Source of the DNA: Gemmatimonadota bacterium
Lineage (GTDB): Bacteria > Gemmatimonadota > Gemmatimonadetes > Palauibacterales > Palauibacteraceae
NCBI GenBank assembly: GCA_016649455.1
Contig: JAENXO010000065.1
Span: forward strand, 1-9,363
Reading direction: 5' to 3'
Length of the DNA: 9,363 nucleotides
The position numbers were made by a program, and so were the translations under genes. The notes beneath the pieces were generated by a model, which saw nothing but the letters and a program-made list of their open reading frames with translations, was not told the DNA's origin and did not search any database. The number at the start of each line of letters is the position of its first letter. Positions within the stretch are counted from its first letter, which is position 1. Of the stretch, positions 1-6,910 are shown piece by piece.

Positions 1-1
1 G

Positions 2-505
2 ACGTTCGACCGCATCGTCTCGGTGGGAATGTTCGAGCATGTCGGGCTGCCGCATCACCGGACGTTCTTCCAGGTGGTGCACGACCGTCTGAAGCCCGAC
101 GGGGTAGCGCTGCTGCACACGATCGGGCGGGCGGACGGTCCGGGGATCACAGACGACTGGACCGCGAAATACATCTTCCCCCGGGGATACGTGCCGTCGC
201 TGTCCGAGATCATGAAGTCGGTCGAGAAAGTCGGGTTGTACGTGACCGACATCGAAGTTCAGCGCATGCACTATGCGTTCACCCTGGAGGAGTGGCAGAG
301 GCGGTTCCAGGCGCGGCGCGGGGAGCTCGTCGAGATGTACGACGAGCGGTTCTGCCGGATGTTCGAATGGTACCTGGCAGCGAGTGAGTACGCGTTCCGG
401 AACATGGGGCACGTGGTGTTCCAGATTCAGCTGGCGCGCCGGCAGGACGCCGTACCCCTGACGAGAGGCTACCTGATCCGCGAGGCCGAATGGACTGCTT
501 CATGA
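2..505 (+). CDS. cfa: Cyclopropane-fatty-acyl-phospholipid synthase, C-terminal part (5' end outside window)
   Basis: This SAM-dependent enzyme adds a methylene bridge across the double bond of unsaturated acyl chains in membrane phospholipids. Only the last 167 residues are present (the family is usually about 380-420), and the frame is open to the left edge. Seen here: the FDRIVSVGMFEHVG motif, whose Glu (codon 35-37) matches the active-site Glu of E. coli Cfa; LLHTIG, whose His (116-118) and Ile (122-124) match the bicarbonate-site residues; the KYIFPRGYVPS segment; and the Tyr of HYAFTLEEW (272-274), matching the conserved active-site Tyr. The C-terminus is complete. The TGA stop overlaps the ATG of the next gene, so the two are probably cotranscribed. 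Mycolic-acid-type methyltransferases share this fold, but the motifs fit bacterial Cfa best. Confidence 0.92.
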   Translation, partial: TFDRIVSVGMFEHVGLPHHRTFFQVVHDRLKPDGVALLHTIGRADGPGITDDWTAKYIFPRGYVPSLSEIMKSVEKVGLYVTDIEVQRMHYAFTLEEWQRRFQARRGELVEMYDERFCRMFEWYLAASEYAFRNMGHVVFQIQLARRQDAVPLTRGYLIREAEWTAS

Positions 506-963
506 GGACGTCGGTGGTTTTTTCCGCGGTGGTCGTACTGACCGCACTGGTTGGACAGCCGCGATTGTGCCAGGCGCAACAGGAGTTCGGGTGGGAGCGC
601 GGGTGGTACGCAGACGGGACGAGCGACTGGTACACAGTCCGAGATGGCGACCGGGTACTGATGAGCACGGCCACGCTCCGGCCGGACAGCACGATCGCCG
701 GGCTGGTATTCGAGCTGGATCTGTCCGACCCGGATACCGCGAGGTCCAGGCCTTACGGTTCGAACGCGGCGTGGACCCTCTTCGAACTCACGTTCGACGG
801 AGGTGACACATTCCTGATCGATGGCACGCCGTTCTCCAGGGCTCCCGCCACGAATGAGGGGGAGGACTACGAATTCCTGGAAGAACGCCCCGTGAACCGG
901 TACGGGCTGATGTTCCTGATCAACCAGCTCAAACAACACGGGGAATCGTTGCCCGACCGGTAG
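502..963 (+). CDS. Small exported protein of unknown function, coupled to cfa
   Basis: The predicted protein has 153 residues. I chose the ATG at 502 because it overlaps the cfa stop as ATGA, the usual translational-coupling arrangement, and starts a clean signal peptide: MRT, a hydrophobic VVFSAVVVLTALV core, then a likely signal peptidase I site after CQA. An in-frame ATG at 490 would add four residues. The mature part is acidic and rich in aromatic residues (GWERGWYADGTSDWY, then DGGDTFLIDG) with no membrane span. I recognise no domain or catalytic motif. A start this close to cfa suggests a role linked to the envelope or lipid modification, but that is context only. The stop codon lies inside a strong hairpin shared with the convergent neighbour. 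Confidence 0.75.
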   Translation: MRTSVVFSAVVVLTALVGQPRLCQAQQEFGWERGWYADGTSDWYTVRDGDRVLMSTATLRPDSTIAGLVFELDLSDPDTARSRPYGSNAAWTLFELTFDGGDTFLIDGTPFSRAPATNEGEDYEFLEERPVNRYGLMFLINQLKQHGESLPDR

Positions 964-979
964 ACCGGAGCGGGCAACG
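947..979. terminator. Hairpin at convergent junction, possible bidirectional terminator
   Basis: CGTTGCCCG (947-955) pairs perfectly with CGGGCAACG (971-979), and inside it CCGG (957-960) pairs with CCGG (965-968) around a TAGA loop. The structure covers the TAG stop (961-963) of the exported-protein gene and ends just before the stop codon (981-983) of the opposing gene. No T-tract follows on either strand, so it is not a textbook intrinsic terminator. It could still stop transcription, or protect 3' ends, for both genes. Confidence 0.5.
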
Positions 980-980
980 G

Positions 981-1391
981 TTACGGACCTGACCGGCCGG
1001 ATCGGCCGCTCGCGCCGGAGCGCATTCCGCCGCGGGCCCCGCCGGACTGTCCCGACCCGGACCGGCCGGCAGCCGACTGGCCGCTCCTTTGCTGCTGCCC
1101 GCTCGCGCCGGACTTCCCTCCCTGCCGCTGCCTGTCTCCAGCCTTGCTTCCCTGTGCGTCACCGGTACCGGTTCCGGGCTCATGCACCCTCGTCCGGGTC
1201 CGCTGCTCAGTCCGGACGGCTGTGTCCGATCCCTGCCGGGTGCCCGGCTCCGGGTTCTGCGTGCGCACCCGTTCCTGGGTCTGGGTTTGCACAGCCGCAT
1301 CGTCGGGTCCGACGGGTGTCTCCTGAGCTGTGAGGACGGCGGGCAGGCCGAAGGCCAGAACGACGGTTAGAACTGTCAATCGAAGGATCAT
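981..1391 (-). CDS. Secreted disordered Gly/Ser/Arg/Gln-rich protein
   Basis: The predicted protein has 136 residues. The start at 1391 is supported by a good ribosome binding site (GGGAGAAG shortly upstream on the minus strand). Residues 1-22 form a signal peptide with a hydrophobic core and a likely cleavage site LTA|QE. The rest is low complexity: a Thr/Gln/Arg part with two EPGT units, then a basic tail of SGQ, SGA, SGR and GGxRGG-like units. The mature chain has no Cys, Trp, Tyr or Phe, so it is probably intrinsically disordered and positively charged, and may bind an anionic polymer at the cell surface. It lies 137 bases downstream of the radical SAM gene on the same strand. It matches no family I know. 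The signal peptide and ribosome binding site argue that it is real despite its composition. Confidence 0.7.
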   Translation of the reverse strand: MILRLTVLTVVLAFGLPAVLTAQETPVGPDDAAVQTQTQERVRTQNPEPGTRQGSDTAVRTEQRTRTRVHEPGTGTGDAQGSKAGDRQRQGGKSGASGQQQRSGQSAAGRSGSGQSGGARGGMRSGASGRSGRSGP

Positions 1392-1528
1392 CGATCTTCT
1401 CCCTTAGGCCCTGTGCTGGCTTCACTCATTCAGTGGTCAACCCATAGACGAGCGGAGAACCTCGAAGGTAACGATCCCGGAACTTGCTCTGTCACGGTCG
1501 CGCGGAAACCGATGCCCGCCGAACCCGC
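1392..1528. other. Intergenic gap between the radical SAM and Gly/Ser/Arg-rich genes
   Basis: This gap holds the ribosome binding site of the downstream minus-strand gene. I see no convincing -35/-10 pair (a TTGACC on the minus strand has no good -10 at the right distance), no T-tailed hairpin and no small gene. Whether the two flanking genes share a transcript cannot be decided from sequence. Confidence 0.5.
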
Positions 1529-2761
1529 TCAGTGGCCTCCCGATTCCGACCGGTCGATGGGCCGGGTGCTCAGGAAGTCGCCGTACTGCAGCGGCTCCTC
1601 GAGTCGACAGGACCAGACGAGTCGATCCTGCCACACCGTCTGGTCGGGGCAGGAGTCGCACATGTCCTGCCGCCCGTCGGGCAGCATATCCACCGGCTGG
1701 ATCATCATGATCGACTGGAAATGAGCCCGTCCGAGCGCCCGATCGGGACGGGTGAGCAGCGTGCGGAGCCAGGCCCCGGCCGCTCCCGCCACGCCTGGAT
1801 CCACGGCTGAAAGCAGCATCATCGATCGTCCGTGCCGGAGGGTGCGCGGGTGCGCATAGGCGAGATAGCGGCCACGCCGCAGGTGGTGCGTCGTCTGCGC
1901 CAGTTCCATGAATTTTGGACCGACGTAGCCGTAGATCTTTTCCTTCGTCCCGATACGGCCGGTGAGCAGCCACTTGAACGAATCCGGGCGCGCAGTACCG
2001 TTCAGATATGCACTCGGCTGGAAGTCCGGAAACCGCTCCTGAACCGTCGCGAGGACCTCGGTGGACTGGATGTCGTAGCGGCCGAACTCGGTTGTCGAGT
2101 ACACCGTATCCAGCTCGATATCGTTACCGCCGAGGTGATACTGCAGGTCATGTCCGACCAATCCCGCCCGGAACGCGATGAACACCATCACGTTGACGAT
2201 GTCGATGTGATTGTGGGCCCACTCCACCAGGTCGGGCACCTCGGGCAGCGTATCCTCGTAGACCGTGGAGTTGAACGAGCACGACAGGTCTCCGACCCCG
2301 GCGATCAACTCGGCGAATTCGAGCCTGAGATCGTTGGTCTCGATCTCGGACTTGTTCTTCCACCCCGGTCGGTTCTGCTTGCTGTCGATGTGGAGGGTGA
2401 GCCCCCACAGACCGGCCTGCTTCAGCTCGCCGAGCAGCTCTCGGCTGAGGGCCAGTCCATTCGTGTTCAGAATCGGCTTGATGTCGCGGTTCGAGATGTT
2501 GGCCACGATCGACACGATCTCCGGATGGCACAGCGGGTCTCCGCCCGCGACCGAGATCCCGTCGGCGGTTCGCAGCCGGGTGAACACGTCCAGCTCGTGG
2601 TCTATCAGTTCCAGGCTCTTGTGGTTCTTCGGGTCGTTGGCCCGATAGCAGCCGAAGCAGGCGAGGTTGCAGGCGGCCGTCGGTTCGAGCCACGAGATCG
2701 AGTTGTCGGGCAGACTCCAGGGAAGTCGATACAGCTGGCGGTGGTCGAGAAGGGCTTGCAT
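1529..2761 (-). CDS. Radical SAM protein with C-terminal cysteine cluster
   Basis: The predicted protein has 410 residues. The start at 2761 is chosen because a GGGGGA ribosome binding site lies 4 bases upstream and family-like sequence begins there; the frame stays open to 3325, but that extension is low complexity and antisense to the next gene. The core is radical SAM: C31-x3-C35-x2-C38 (CNLACFGCY) would hold the [4Fe-4S] cluster that cleaves SAM, and GGDPL at 73-77 is the SAM-binding GGE-type motif. Near the C-terminus, C368-x2-C371-x13-C385 (in CDSCPDQTVW and WSCRLEE) resembles the end of a SPASM- or twitch-like domain and could hold an auxiliary Fe-S cluster. The substrate is unknown. 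RiPP maturation, lipid or cofactor modification are all possible. The neighbouring secreted Gly/Ser/Arg-rich protein is the only candidate partner visible. The enzyme is probably cytoplasmic, with no signal peptide or membrane span. Confidence 0.88.
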   Translation of the reverse strand: MQALLDHRQLYRLPWSLPDNSISWLEPTAACNLACFGCYRANDPKNHKSLELIDHELDVFTRLRTADGISVAGGDPLCHPEIVSIVANISNRDIKPILNTNGLALSRELLGELKQAGLWGLTLHIDSKQNRPGWKNKSEIETNDLRLEFAELIAGVGDLSCSFNSTVYEDTLPEVPDLVEWAHNHIDIVNVMVFIAFRAGLVGHDLQYHLGGNDIELDTVYSTTEFGRYDIQSTEVLATVQERFPDFQPSAYLNGTARPDSFKWLLTGRIGTKEKIYGYVGPKFMELAQTTHHLRRGRYLAYAHPRTLRHGRSMMLLSAVDPGVAGAAGAWLRTLLTRPDRALGRAHFQSIMMIQPVDMLPDGRQDMCDSCPDQTVWQDRLVWSCRLEEPLQYGDFLSTRPIDRSESGGH

Positions 2762-2996
2762 GCATTCCCCCAAATTTACTGTTGGACCGACAGTCGAGGA
2801 CGCACCCGGTAGCGGGCTGACAGAGCCGACCAGAGAGTCATGTCGGCGCGCAAGGTAGCGGTTACCGCAGAGCAACGGAACCGGTGTGACAGGACGGCAG
2901 CGGGGCATGCGGGACAGCCATTTCGGTGGGACCCGCGTGGCACTACGATCGAGCGTCACCCGGACGTGAACACCCTCAATGAGAAGTGAGGTCCGC
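2762..2996. promoter_or_regulatory. Divergent intergenic region between radical SAM and GH20 genes
   Basis: These 235 bases must contain the promoters for both genes. For the plus strand, TTTCGG (2921-2926) and TACGAT (2944-2949) are spaced by 17 bases, but the -35 is a poor match. For the minus strand I see no good sigma-70 pair. The GH20 gene has a GAGGT ribosome binding site at 2986-2990. No tRNA or small ORF with a good start is evident. Confidence 0.35.
2778..2794. promoter_or_regulatory. Imperfect palindrome upstream of the radical SAM gene, possible operator
   Basis: ACTGTTGG-A-CCGACAGT is an 8+8 inverted repeat around one base, with one mismatch. It lies 17 bases upstream of the radical SAM start codon in the divergent region. 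Size and position suit a dimeric regulator or a short 5'-UTR hairpin. There is no second copy to support it. Confidence 0.25.
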
Positions 2997-5372
2997 ATGC
3001 TCCGTCGTGCGCCGTTCAGCCTCGTCCTGTCAGCGATTCTGGGCTCCGCCGGGTGCGGATCCGAGCCCACGGTGCCCGGTCTGATTCCGCTCCCCGAGAG
3101 CGTCAGCCTGCGTTCGGGCGAGTACCGCCTGACGGCGGAAAGCTCGATCCTCGTGTCCGATCCCGGGGATGGGGAACTGGTGCGCCTTGCCGAATATCTC
3201 GCGGAGCCGATTCGGGTGGCCGGCGGCTTTCCCCTGCCGGTCAGTGGACCGGCGGACGGATCGGACGGCGCGATCCGGCTGAGCCTGGACTCGACCTCGC
3301 CTGCCGCGGCCGGGCTGCCCGACACGCCCCTCGCCCGGCCCGAGAGCTACGAGATCTCGTCGGGTCCGGCGGGGATCGAGATCCGGGCCGCATCGCACGC
3401 GGGATTGTTCTACGGGATCCAGAGCTTGCGGCAACTGCTTCCGCCGGGTGCCACCACGGGTGCCCGAAGCGCCGCGGAGGGCGGGTGGACCGTGCCGGCG
3501 CTCGAGATTCGCGACGGCCCCAGGTTCGTATACCGCGGGCTGCACCTCGATGTCGGACGGCACTACTTCACGCCGGAATTCATCAAGCGATACATCGACC
3601 TCCTGGCCAGCTACAAGCTCAATGTCTTCCACTGGCACCTGACGGAGGACCAGGGCTGGCGGCTCCAGATCGATCGCTATCCGCGACTCGCCGAGGTCAG
3701 CTCGCAACGCAGGGAGACGATTCTCGAGAAGAACTTCGATCCGTACGTGGGTGATGGGATCCCGCACGGCGGCTTCTACACCAAGGACGACGTGCGCGAC
3801 ATCGTCGCGTACGCGGCGGAGCGCTACGTGACCGTGATTCCGGAGATCGAGCTGCCGGGGCACTCGGTCGCCGCACTGGCCGCATATCCGGAGCTGGCCT
3901 GCACGGACGGACCGTTCGAGGTCGCCACGGTGTGGGGAGTCAAGGAGGACATCTACTGCCCGCACGAGCGGACGTTCGAGTTCCTCGAGGGCGTATTGAC
4001 CGAGGTGATGGAGCTGTTCCCGTCGCCATACATCCACATCGGTGGAGACGAGGCCCCGAAGGCGCGCTGGGAAGAGAGCGCTGTGGCACAGGAGGTCATG
4101 CGCCGGGAAGGACTGGCCGACGAGCACGAGCTGCAGAGCTGGTTCATCCAGCGTATCGAGAGGTTCCTGCTCGAGCACGATCGCAGGTTGATCGGGTGGG
4201 ATGAGATCCTCGAGGGAGGCCTCGCCCCGCAGGCGACCGTGATGTCGTGGCGCGGTGTGAACGGCGGTATCGAGGCGGCGCGGCAGGGCCATGATGTGAT
4301 CATGACGCCCACCAGCCACATGTACTTCGACTACTACCAGGGAGCAGACCAGTCAGCCGAACCCCTGGCGATCGGCGGGTATCTGCCGCTCGAGAAAGTC
4401 TATGCCTTCGAGCCGGTCCCGGCGGAGCTCACCGGGTCGGAAAGCCGGCACATTCTCGGTGTGCAGGCGAACGTGTGGACGGAGTATATCAAGACTCCCG
4501 AATACGCCGAGTACATGGCGTACCCGCGAGCGCTGGCCCTGGCGGAAGTCGCCTGGTCGCCGGCGCTGACCCGCGACTGGTCCGGATTCATGGCACGGCT
4601 CCCGGCGCAGCTCTCCCGGCTTGAAGCGCTCGGGGTGAATTTTCGGATCCCGCAGCCGACGGGTCTGGAAGAGGATGGGCTCACGCTGTCAGACAGGCTG
4701 ATCGTCGAACTGGGCAACCCGCTACCGGCGGCTGAACTTCGCTACACGCTCGACGGGTCCGAGCCGGGTCCGGAGTCCCCCTTGTACCGGAAGCCTCTGA
4801 ATCTGAAGCTGGACGAGGGCGGCACCACCGTCTCTGCGCGAGTATACCTGCCGGGCGGGAAGGGGGGGCCGATTGCCCGTGCGCGGCTTGCCCGGACCTC
4901 GCTCCGACCGGCCCAGGATGTCGATGGTCTGCAGCTTCGTCCGGGGCTGGAATTCGCCTATGCGGAGGGCCCGTTCGAATCGGCTCGCGAGGTCTCCGAT
5001 GCGCCCGCGATCAGACGTGGTCGGACGCCGCGCGTACAGCTGACCGGAGAGGAGCGCCCCGAGGACTTCGGCCTGCGCCTCGATGGATATCTGCAGGTTC
5101 CGGACGACGAGCTGTATACGTTTGAATTGACATCAGATGATGGATCGCAATTATATGTGAACGCTATACTTGTAATAGATCATGATGGATGGCACGGGGC
5201 CACCGGGAAGATCGGTGCGGTCGCCCTCGCGAGCGGGCATCACCGGCTCAGCGTGCTGTTCTTCCAGTCCGGAGGTGGGCGGGATCTCGCACTCCGGGTT
5301 CGTCGCGGTGACGGTCTGTTCGAAGCCGTGCCGGACGAGTGGTTCAGCGCTGCGCAGACAGAGGTGTTCTGA
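2997..5372 (+). CDS. GH20 beta-N-acetylhexosaminidase lipoprotein with PA14-like C-terminus
   Basis: This enzyme removes terminal beta-linked GlcNAc or GalNAc from chitin fragments, glycans or peptidoglycan-derived sugars by substrate-assisted catalysis. The predicted protein has 791 residues. The start at 2997 follows a GAGGT ribosome binding site; an ATG at 2979 would add six residues. A hydrophobic segment ending in GSAGC (Cys20) suggests a lipoprotein, although the lipobox is not perfect. Domains: GH20b-like N-domain (about 25-155); catalytic barrel (about 175-545) with RGLHLDVGRHYF, HWHLTEDQGW and HIGGDE, where D351-E352 is the catalytic pair, and the active-site NVWTEYI; a chitobiase C-terminal-type beta domain (about 550-635, YTLDGSEP); then a PA14-like domain (about 642-785, with YTFELTSDDGSQLYV and DGWHG), probably carbohydrate binding. 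The last domain contains an AT-rich patch. It abuts the next gene with no gap. Confidence 0.93.
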   Translation: MLRRAPFSLVLSAILGSAGCGSEPTVPGLIPLPESVSLRSGEYRLTAESSILVSDPGDGELVRLAEYLAEPIRVAGGFPLPVSGPADGSDGAIRLSLDSTSPAAAGLPDTPLARPESYEISSGPAGIEIRAASHAGLFYGIQSLRQLLPPGATTGARSAAEGGWTVPALEIRDGPRFVYRGLHLDVGRHYFTPEFIKRYIDLLASYKLNVFHWHLTEDQGWRLQIDRYPRLAEVSSQRRETILEKNFDPYVGDGIPHGGFYTKDDVRDIVAYAAERYVTVIPEIELPGHSVAALAAYPELACTDGPFEVATVWGVKEDIYCPHERTFEFLEGVLTEVMELFPSPYIHIGGDEAPKARWEESAVAQEVMRREGLADEHELQSWFIQRIERFLLEHDRRLIGWDEILEGGLAPQATVMSWRGVNGGIEAARQGHDVIMTPTSHMYFDYYQGADQSAEPLAIGGYLPLEKVYAFEPVPAELTGSESRHILGVQANVWTEYIKTPEYAEYMAYPRALALAEVAWSPALTRDWSGFMARLPAQLSRLEALGVNFRIPQPTGLEEDGLTLSDRLIVELGNPLPAAELRYTLDGSEPGPESPLYRKPLNLKLDEGGTTVSARVYLPGGKGGPIARARLARTSLRPAQDVDGLQLRPGLEFAYAEGPFESAREVSDAPAIRRGRTPRVQLTGEERPEDFGLRLDGYLQVPDDELYTFELTSDDGSQLYVNAILVIDHDGWHGATGKIGAVALASGHHRLSVLFFQSGGGRDLALRVRRGDGLFEAVPDEWFSAAQTEVF
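4853..4868 (+). other. G-quadruplex-type motif with a seven-G run inside the GH20 gene
   Basis: GGG-C-GGG-AA-GGGGGGG gives four GGG runs with one- or two-base loops in 16 bases on the coding strand. It encodes the Gly-rich linker PGGKGGP in the chitobiase-C-like domain. The uninterrupted G7 (4862-4868) is a possible slippage site that would truncate the protein before its PA14-like domain. Chance in GC-rich DNA is the main alternative. Confidence 0.4.
5111..5190 (+). other. AT-rich, codon-anomalous patch inside the PA14-coding region
   Basis: These 80 bases contain 28 G or C (35%), against roughly 65% around them. The codons include TTA, ATA (twice), GTA, CTT and TTT, which are rare elsewhere in the window. 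The frame is intact and encodes the conserved PA14 core (SDDGSQLYV to DHDGW). The patch contains an exact TTGACA (5127-5132), with TATATG 19 bases later. It could be a recombined segment, an internal promoter or a constrained RNA region. Confidence 0.6.
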
Positions 5373-6137
5373 ATGACCGATGAATCTTCGAGTACCCTGA
5401 TCCAGCGGGTCGGAGAGTCCTGGGGCTCCGCATTCCGTGACATGGTCCTGATCGTGTCCAGCATCCTGATCGCGTTCAGCCTCGAGGCCTGGTGGGACAG
5501 TCGCAGCACCCTGCACGAGGAGCGGGCGGCCCTGTCGGCGGTGCGGGATGACTTCCGGGCGGCACGCCAGGAGCTCGATTCGGTTCTGGTCCGAAACGAG
5601 AGGGTCGTCGAGACCGTCGGCGTCGTACTCGCACTGAATTCGGAGGATGTGGCGAGGCTCGCCCCGGACTCCGCCCTGCAGCTGCTGCATTATGCCTACG
5701 GCGGCGGCCTGACGTTCGATCCGCCCACCGGGGCGCTTCAGGCCCTGCTGTTCGCCGGCACGCTGGGAGACATTCGAAATCACATTCTGGCGGCCGAGCT
5801 GTCCGCCTGGCCCGGCTTGATGGACGAAATCGACGAAGACCAGGTGTTCATCATCGACTCCTTCAACCGACTCCAGGATATCCGCGTACGGACGGGGACC
5901 ATGGAGCAATCGATGATCTTCCGCGGACTCCTGCCGGGTCCCGCCAAGATGAGTCAGAGCGAGGTGCTCGCCGCGCTTCTCGCCGCACCGCAGGACCGTG
6001 AAATCCTGGCGCGTCACATGGCGTCGGTGCAGGGGCTGCTGGACGAGCTCGGAGATGTGGATCGGCGGCTCGACGCCCTGCTGGAGCAGCTGGACGCCGA
6101 GCTCGGAGATTCGGTCAGCGACGGCTCGCGAGGATGA
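5373..6137 (+). CDS. One-span membrane protein, DUF6090-like
   Basis: The predicted protein has 254 residues. Its ATG directly follows the TGA of the GH20 gene, and a GAGGTG ribosome binding site lies inside the end of that gene, so the two are almost certainly cotranscribed. Residues 1-23 are polar, 24-41 form a single transmembrane helix (MVLIVSSILIAFSLEAWW), and the rest is mostly amphipathic helix, with a likely coiled coil at the C-terminus (from LLDELGDVDRRLDALLEQL). The ILIAF-xxxxWW-D segment followed by helical sequence resembles the DUF6090 group of small membrane proteins, whose function I do not know. There are no catalytic motifs and no cysteines. Its 3' end overlaps the convergent peptidase gene by 23 bases. 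Confidence 0.8.
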   Translation: MTDESSSTLIQRVGESWGSAFRDMVLIVSSILIAFSLEAWWDSRSTLHEERAALSAVRDDFRAARQELDSVLVRNERVVETVGVVLALNSEDVARLAPDSALQLLHYAYGGGLTFDPPTGALQALLFAGTLGDIRNHILAAELSAWPGLMDEIDEDQVFIIDSFNRLQDIRVRTGTMEQSMIFRGLLPGPAKMSQSEVLAALLAAPQDREILARHMASVQGLLDELGDVDRRLDALLEQLDAELGDSVSDGSRG

Positions 6138-6777
6138 AGTACAGCAGGTAGGTGAAGCTGGTGGCCGCGGCAGCCACGTAGGTGAGTCCGGCTGCGTTCA
6201 GGACCCGCGTGACCCCGGCCTTTTCTACCGGGTCCACAATCCCCAGGGAATCGAGCTGCGCAACCGCACGACGGCTGGCATCGAACTCCACGGGCAGCGT
6301 GACGAACTGGAACAGCACGGCAGCGGCGAAAAGTACGATCCCGAGCGTGATCAGGCCGGCCGCGTTCAGCAGCATGCCGCCGAAAATCATGTACGGGGCC
6401 ATACTGCTGCCCAGACTCGCCACCGGTACGAGCTTCCCGCGGATCTGCATCGGGGCGTATCCCTGGGCGTCCTGCATCGCATGGCCGACTTCATGGGCGG
6501 CGACACCGAGGGCGGCCACCGTCCGCTGACCGTAGTTACCCTCGGACAGCCGAACGATCTTCTTCCGCGGATCGTAATGATCGGTCAACTTTCCAGGAAT
6601 CGGCGCCACCTGGACGTTTCGGATTCCGTTGGCCTGGAGAATCCGGGCAGCAGCTTCGGCGCCGGTCATGTTCTGGGAGTTCCGTACCTTTCCCCAGACG
6701 GCATAGGCCGTTTTCAATCGCCACTGGACGAGCATGCTGGCGATGAACGCGATGCCGCCGATCACATAGAATCCCAT
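6115..6777 (-). CDS. YugP-type membrane zinc metallopeptidase
   Basis: This is a membrane-bound neutral zinc peptidase of the YugP/Zn_peptidase_2 family, related in motif to M48 proteases. Its targets are not well known. The predicted length of 220 residues is close to the usual 225-230. Seen here: an N-terminal membrane segment (about 3-18); the LTDHYDP motif (64-70); the zinc-binding H95-E96-V-G-H99; two central hydrophobic segments (about 117-160); and PVEFDASRRA, whose E164 is the likely third zinc ligand. A final hydrophobic stretch (AAAATSFTYLLYFIL) lies at the C-terminus. The start at 6777 has a strong AAGGAG ribosome binding site. The gene stands alone, divergent from the peroxiredoxin gene and tail-to-tail with the DUF6090-like gene, which it overlaps by 23 bases. 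Confidence 0.92.
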   Translation of the reverse strand: MGFYVIGGIAFIASMLVQWRLKTAYAVWGKVRNSQNMTGAEAAARILQANGIRNVQVAPIPGKLTDHYDPRKKIVRLSEGNYGQRTVAALGVAAHEVGHAMQDAQGYAPMQIRGKLVPVASLGSSMAPYMIFGGMLLNAAGLITLGIVLFAAAVLFQFVTLPVEFDASRRAVAQLDSLGIVDPVEKAGVTRVLNAAGLTYVAAAATSFTYLLYFILASRR

Positions 6778-6823
6778 TCCACTCCTTCACGGTTGCGGTT
6801 TGCGGGCACGGATACTCTCCTAC

Positions 6824-6829
6824 AGTATA
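6824..6829 (-). promoter_or_regulatory. Candidate -10 element for the YugP-type gene
   Basis: TATACT on the minus strand matches the sigma-70 -10 consensus at five of six positions and lies 46 bases upstream of the start codon. There is no recognisable -35 at 16-18 bases. It sits in the 133-base divergent region (6778-6910), where TACAGT and TATAGC on the plus strand overlap it and could serve the peroxiredoxin gene. Confidence 0.3.
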
Positions 6830-6900
6830 GCTGTGATAGAGGTTCATCCACGAGTTGGACTTTCGGGCATCCAGCCCGAGACAGTCATGGACTTCAGCCT

Positions 6901-6906
6901 GGAGGT
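6901..6906 (+). promoter_or_regulatory. Ribosome binding site that decides the peroxiredoxin start
   Basis: GGAGGT is a full Shine-Dalgarno match and lies four bases before the TTG at 6911. The in-frame ATG at 6887 has no comparable site, so the TTG is preferred. Confidence 0.55.
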
Positions 6907-6910
6907 ATCC

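Noticed and set aside
2771..2778. TAAATTTG on the minus strand, like the Bacteroidetes -7 element
   Set aside because: It is about 10 bases from the start codon, leaving almost no leader, and no -33 element is seen. It is probably chance.
1832..2812. 326-residue plus-strand frame opposite the radical SAM gene
   Set aside because: It is an antisense shadow: there are no motifs, and the real enzyme motifs are on the other strand.
2762..3325. N-terminal extension of the radical SAM protein to a start at 3325
   Set aside because: The extension is antisense to the start of the GH20 gene, is Arg/Ser/Pro-rich without domain character, and a good ribosome binding site marks the start at 2761.
3030..4319. 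429-residue open frame on the minus strand inside the GH20 gene
   Set aside because: Its composition (Arg, Val, Asp, Leu repeats) is that of a mirror frame of a GC-rich gene, and the plus strand encodes a clear glycosidase.
6800..6910. TTG start at 6800 for the peroxiredoxin
   Set aside because: It would put a long polar stretch ahead of the signal peptide. The GGAGGT site and hydrophobic core fit the start at 6911, or at 6887.
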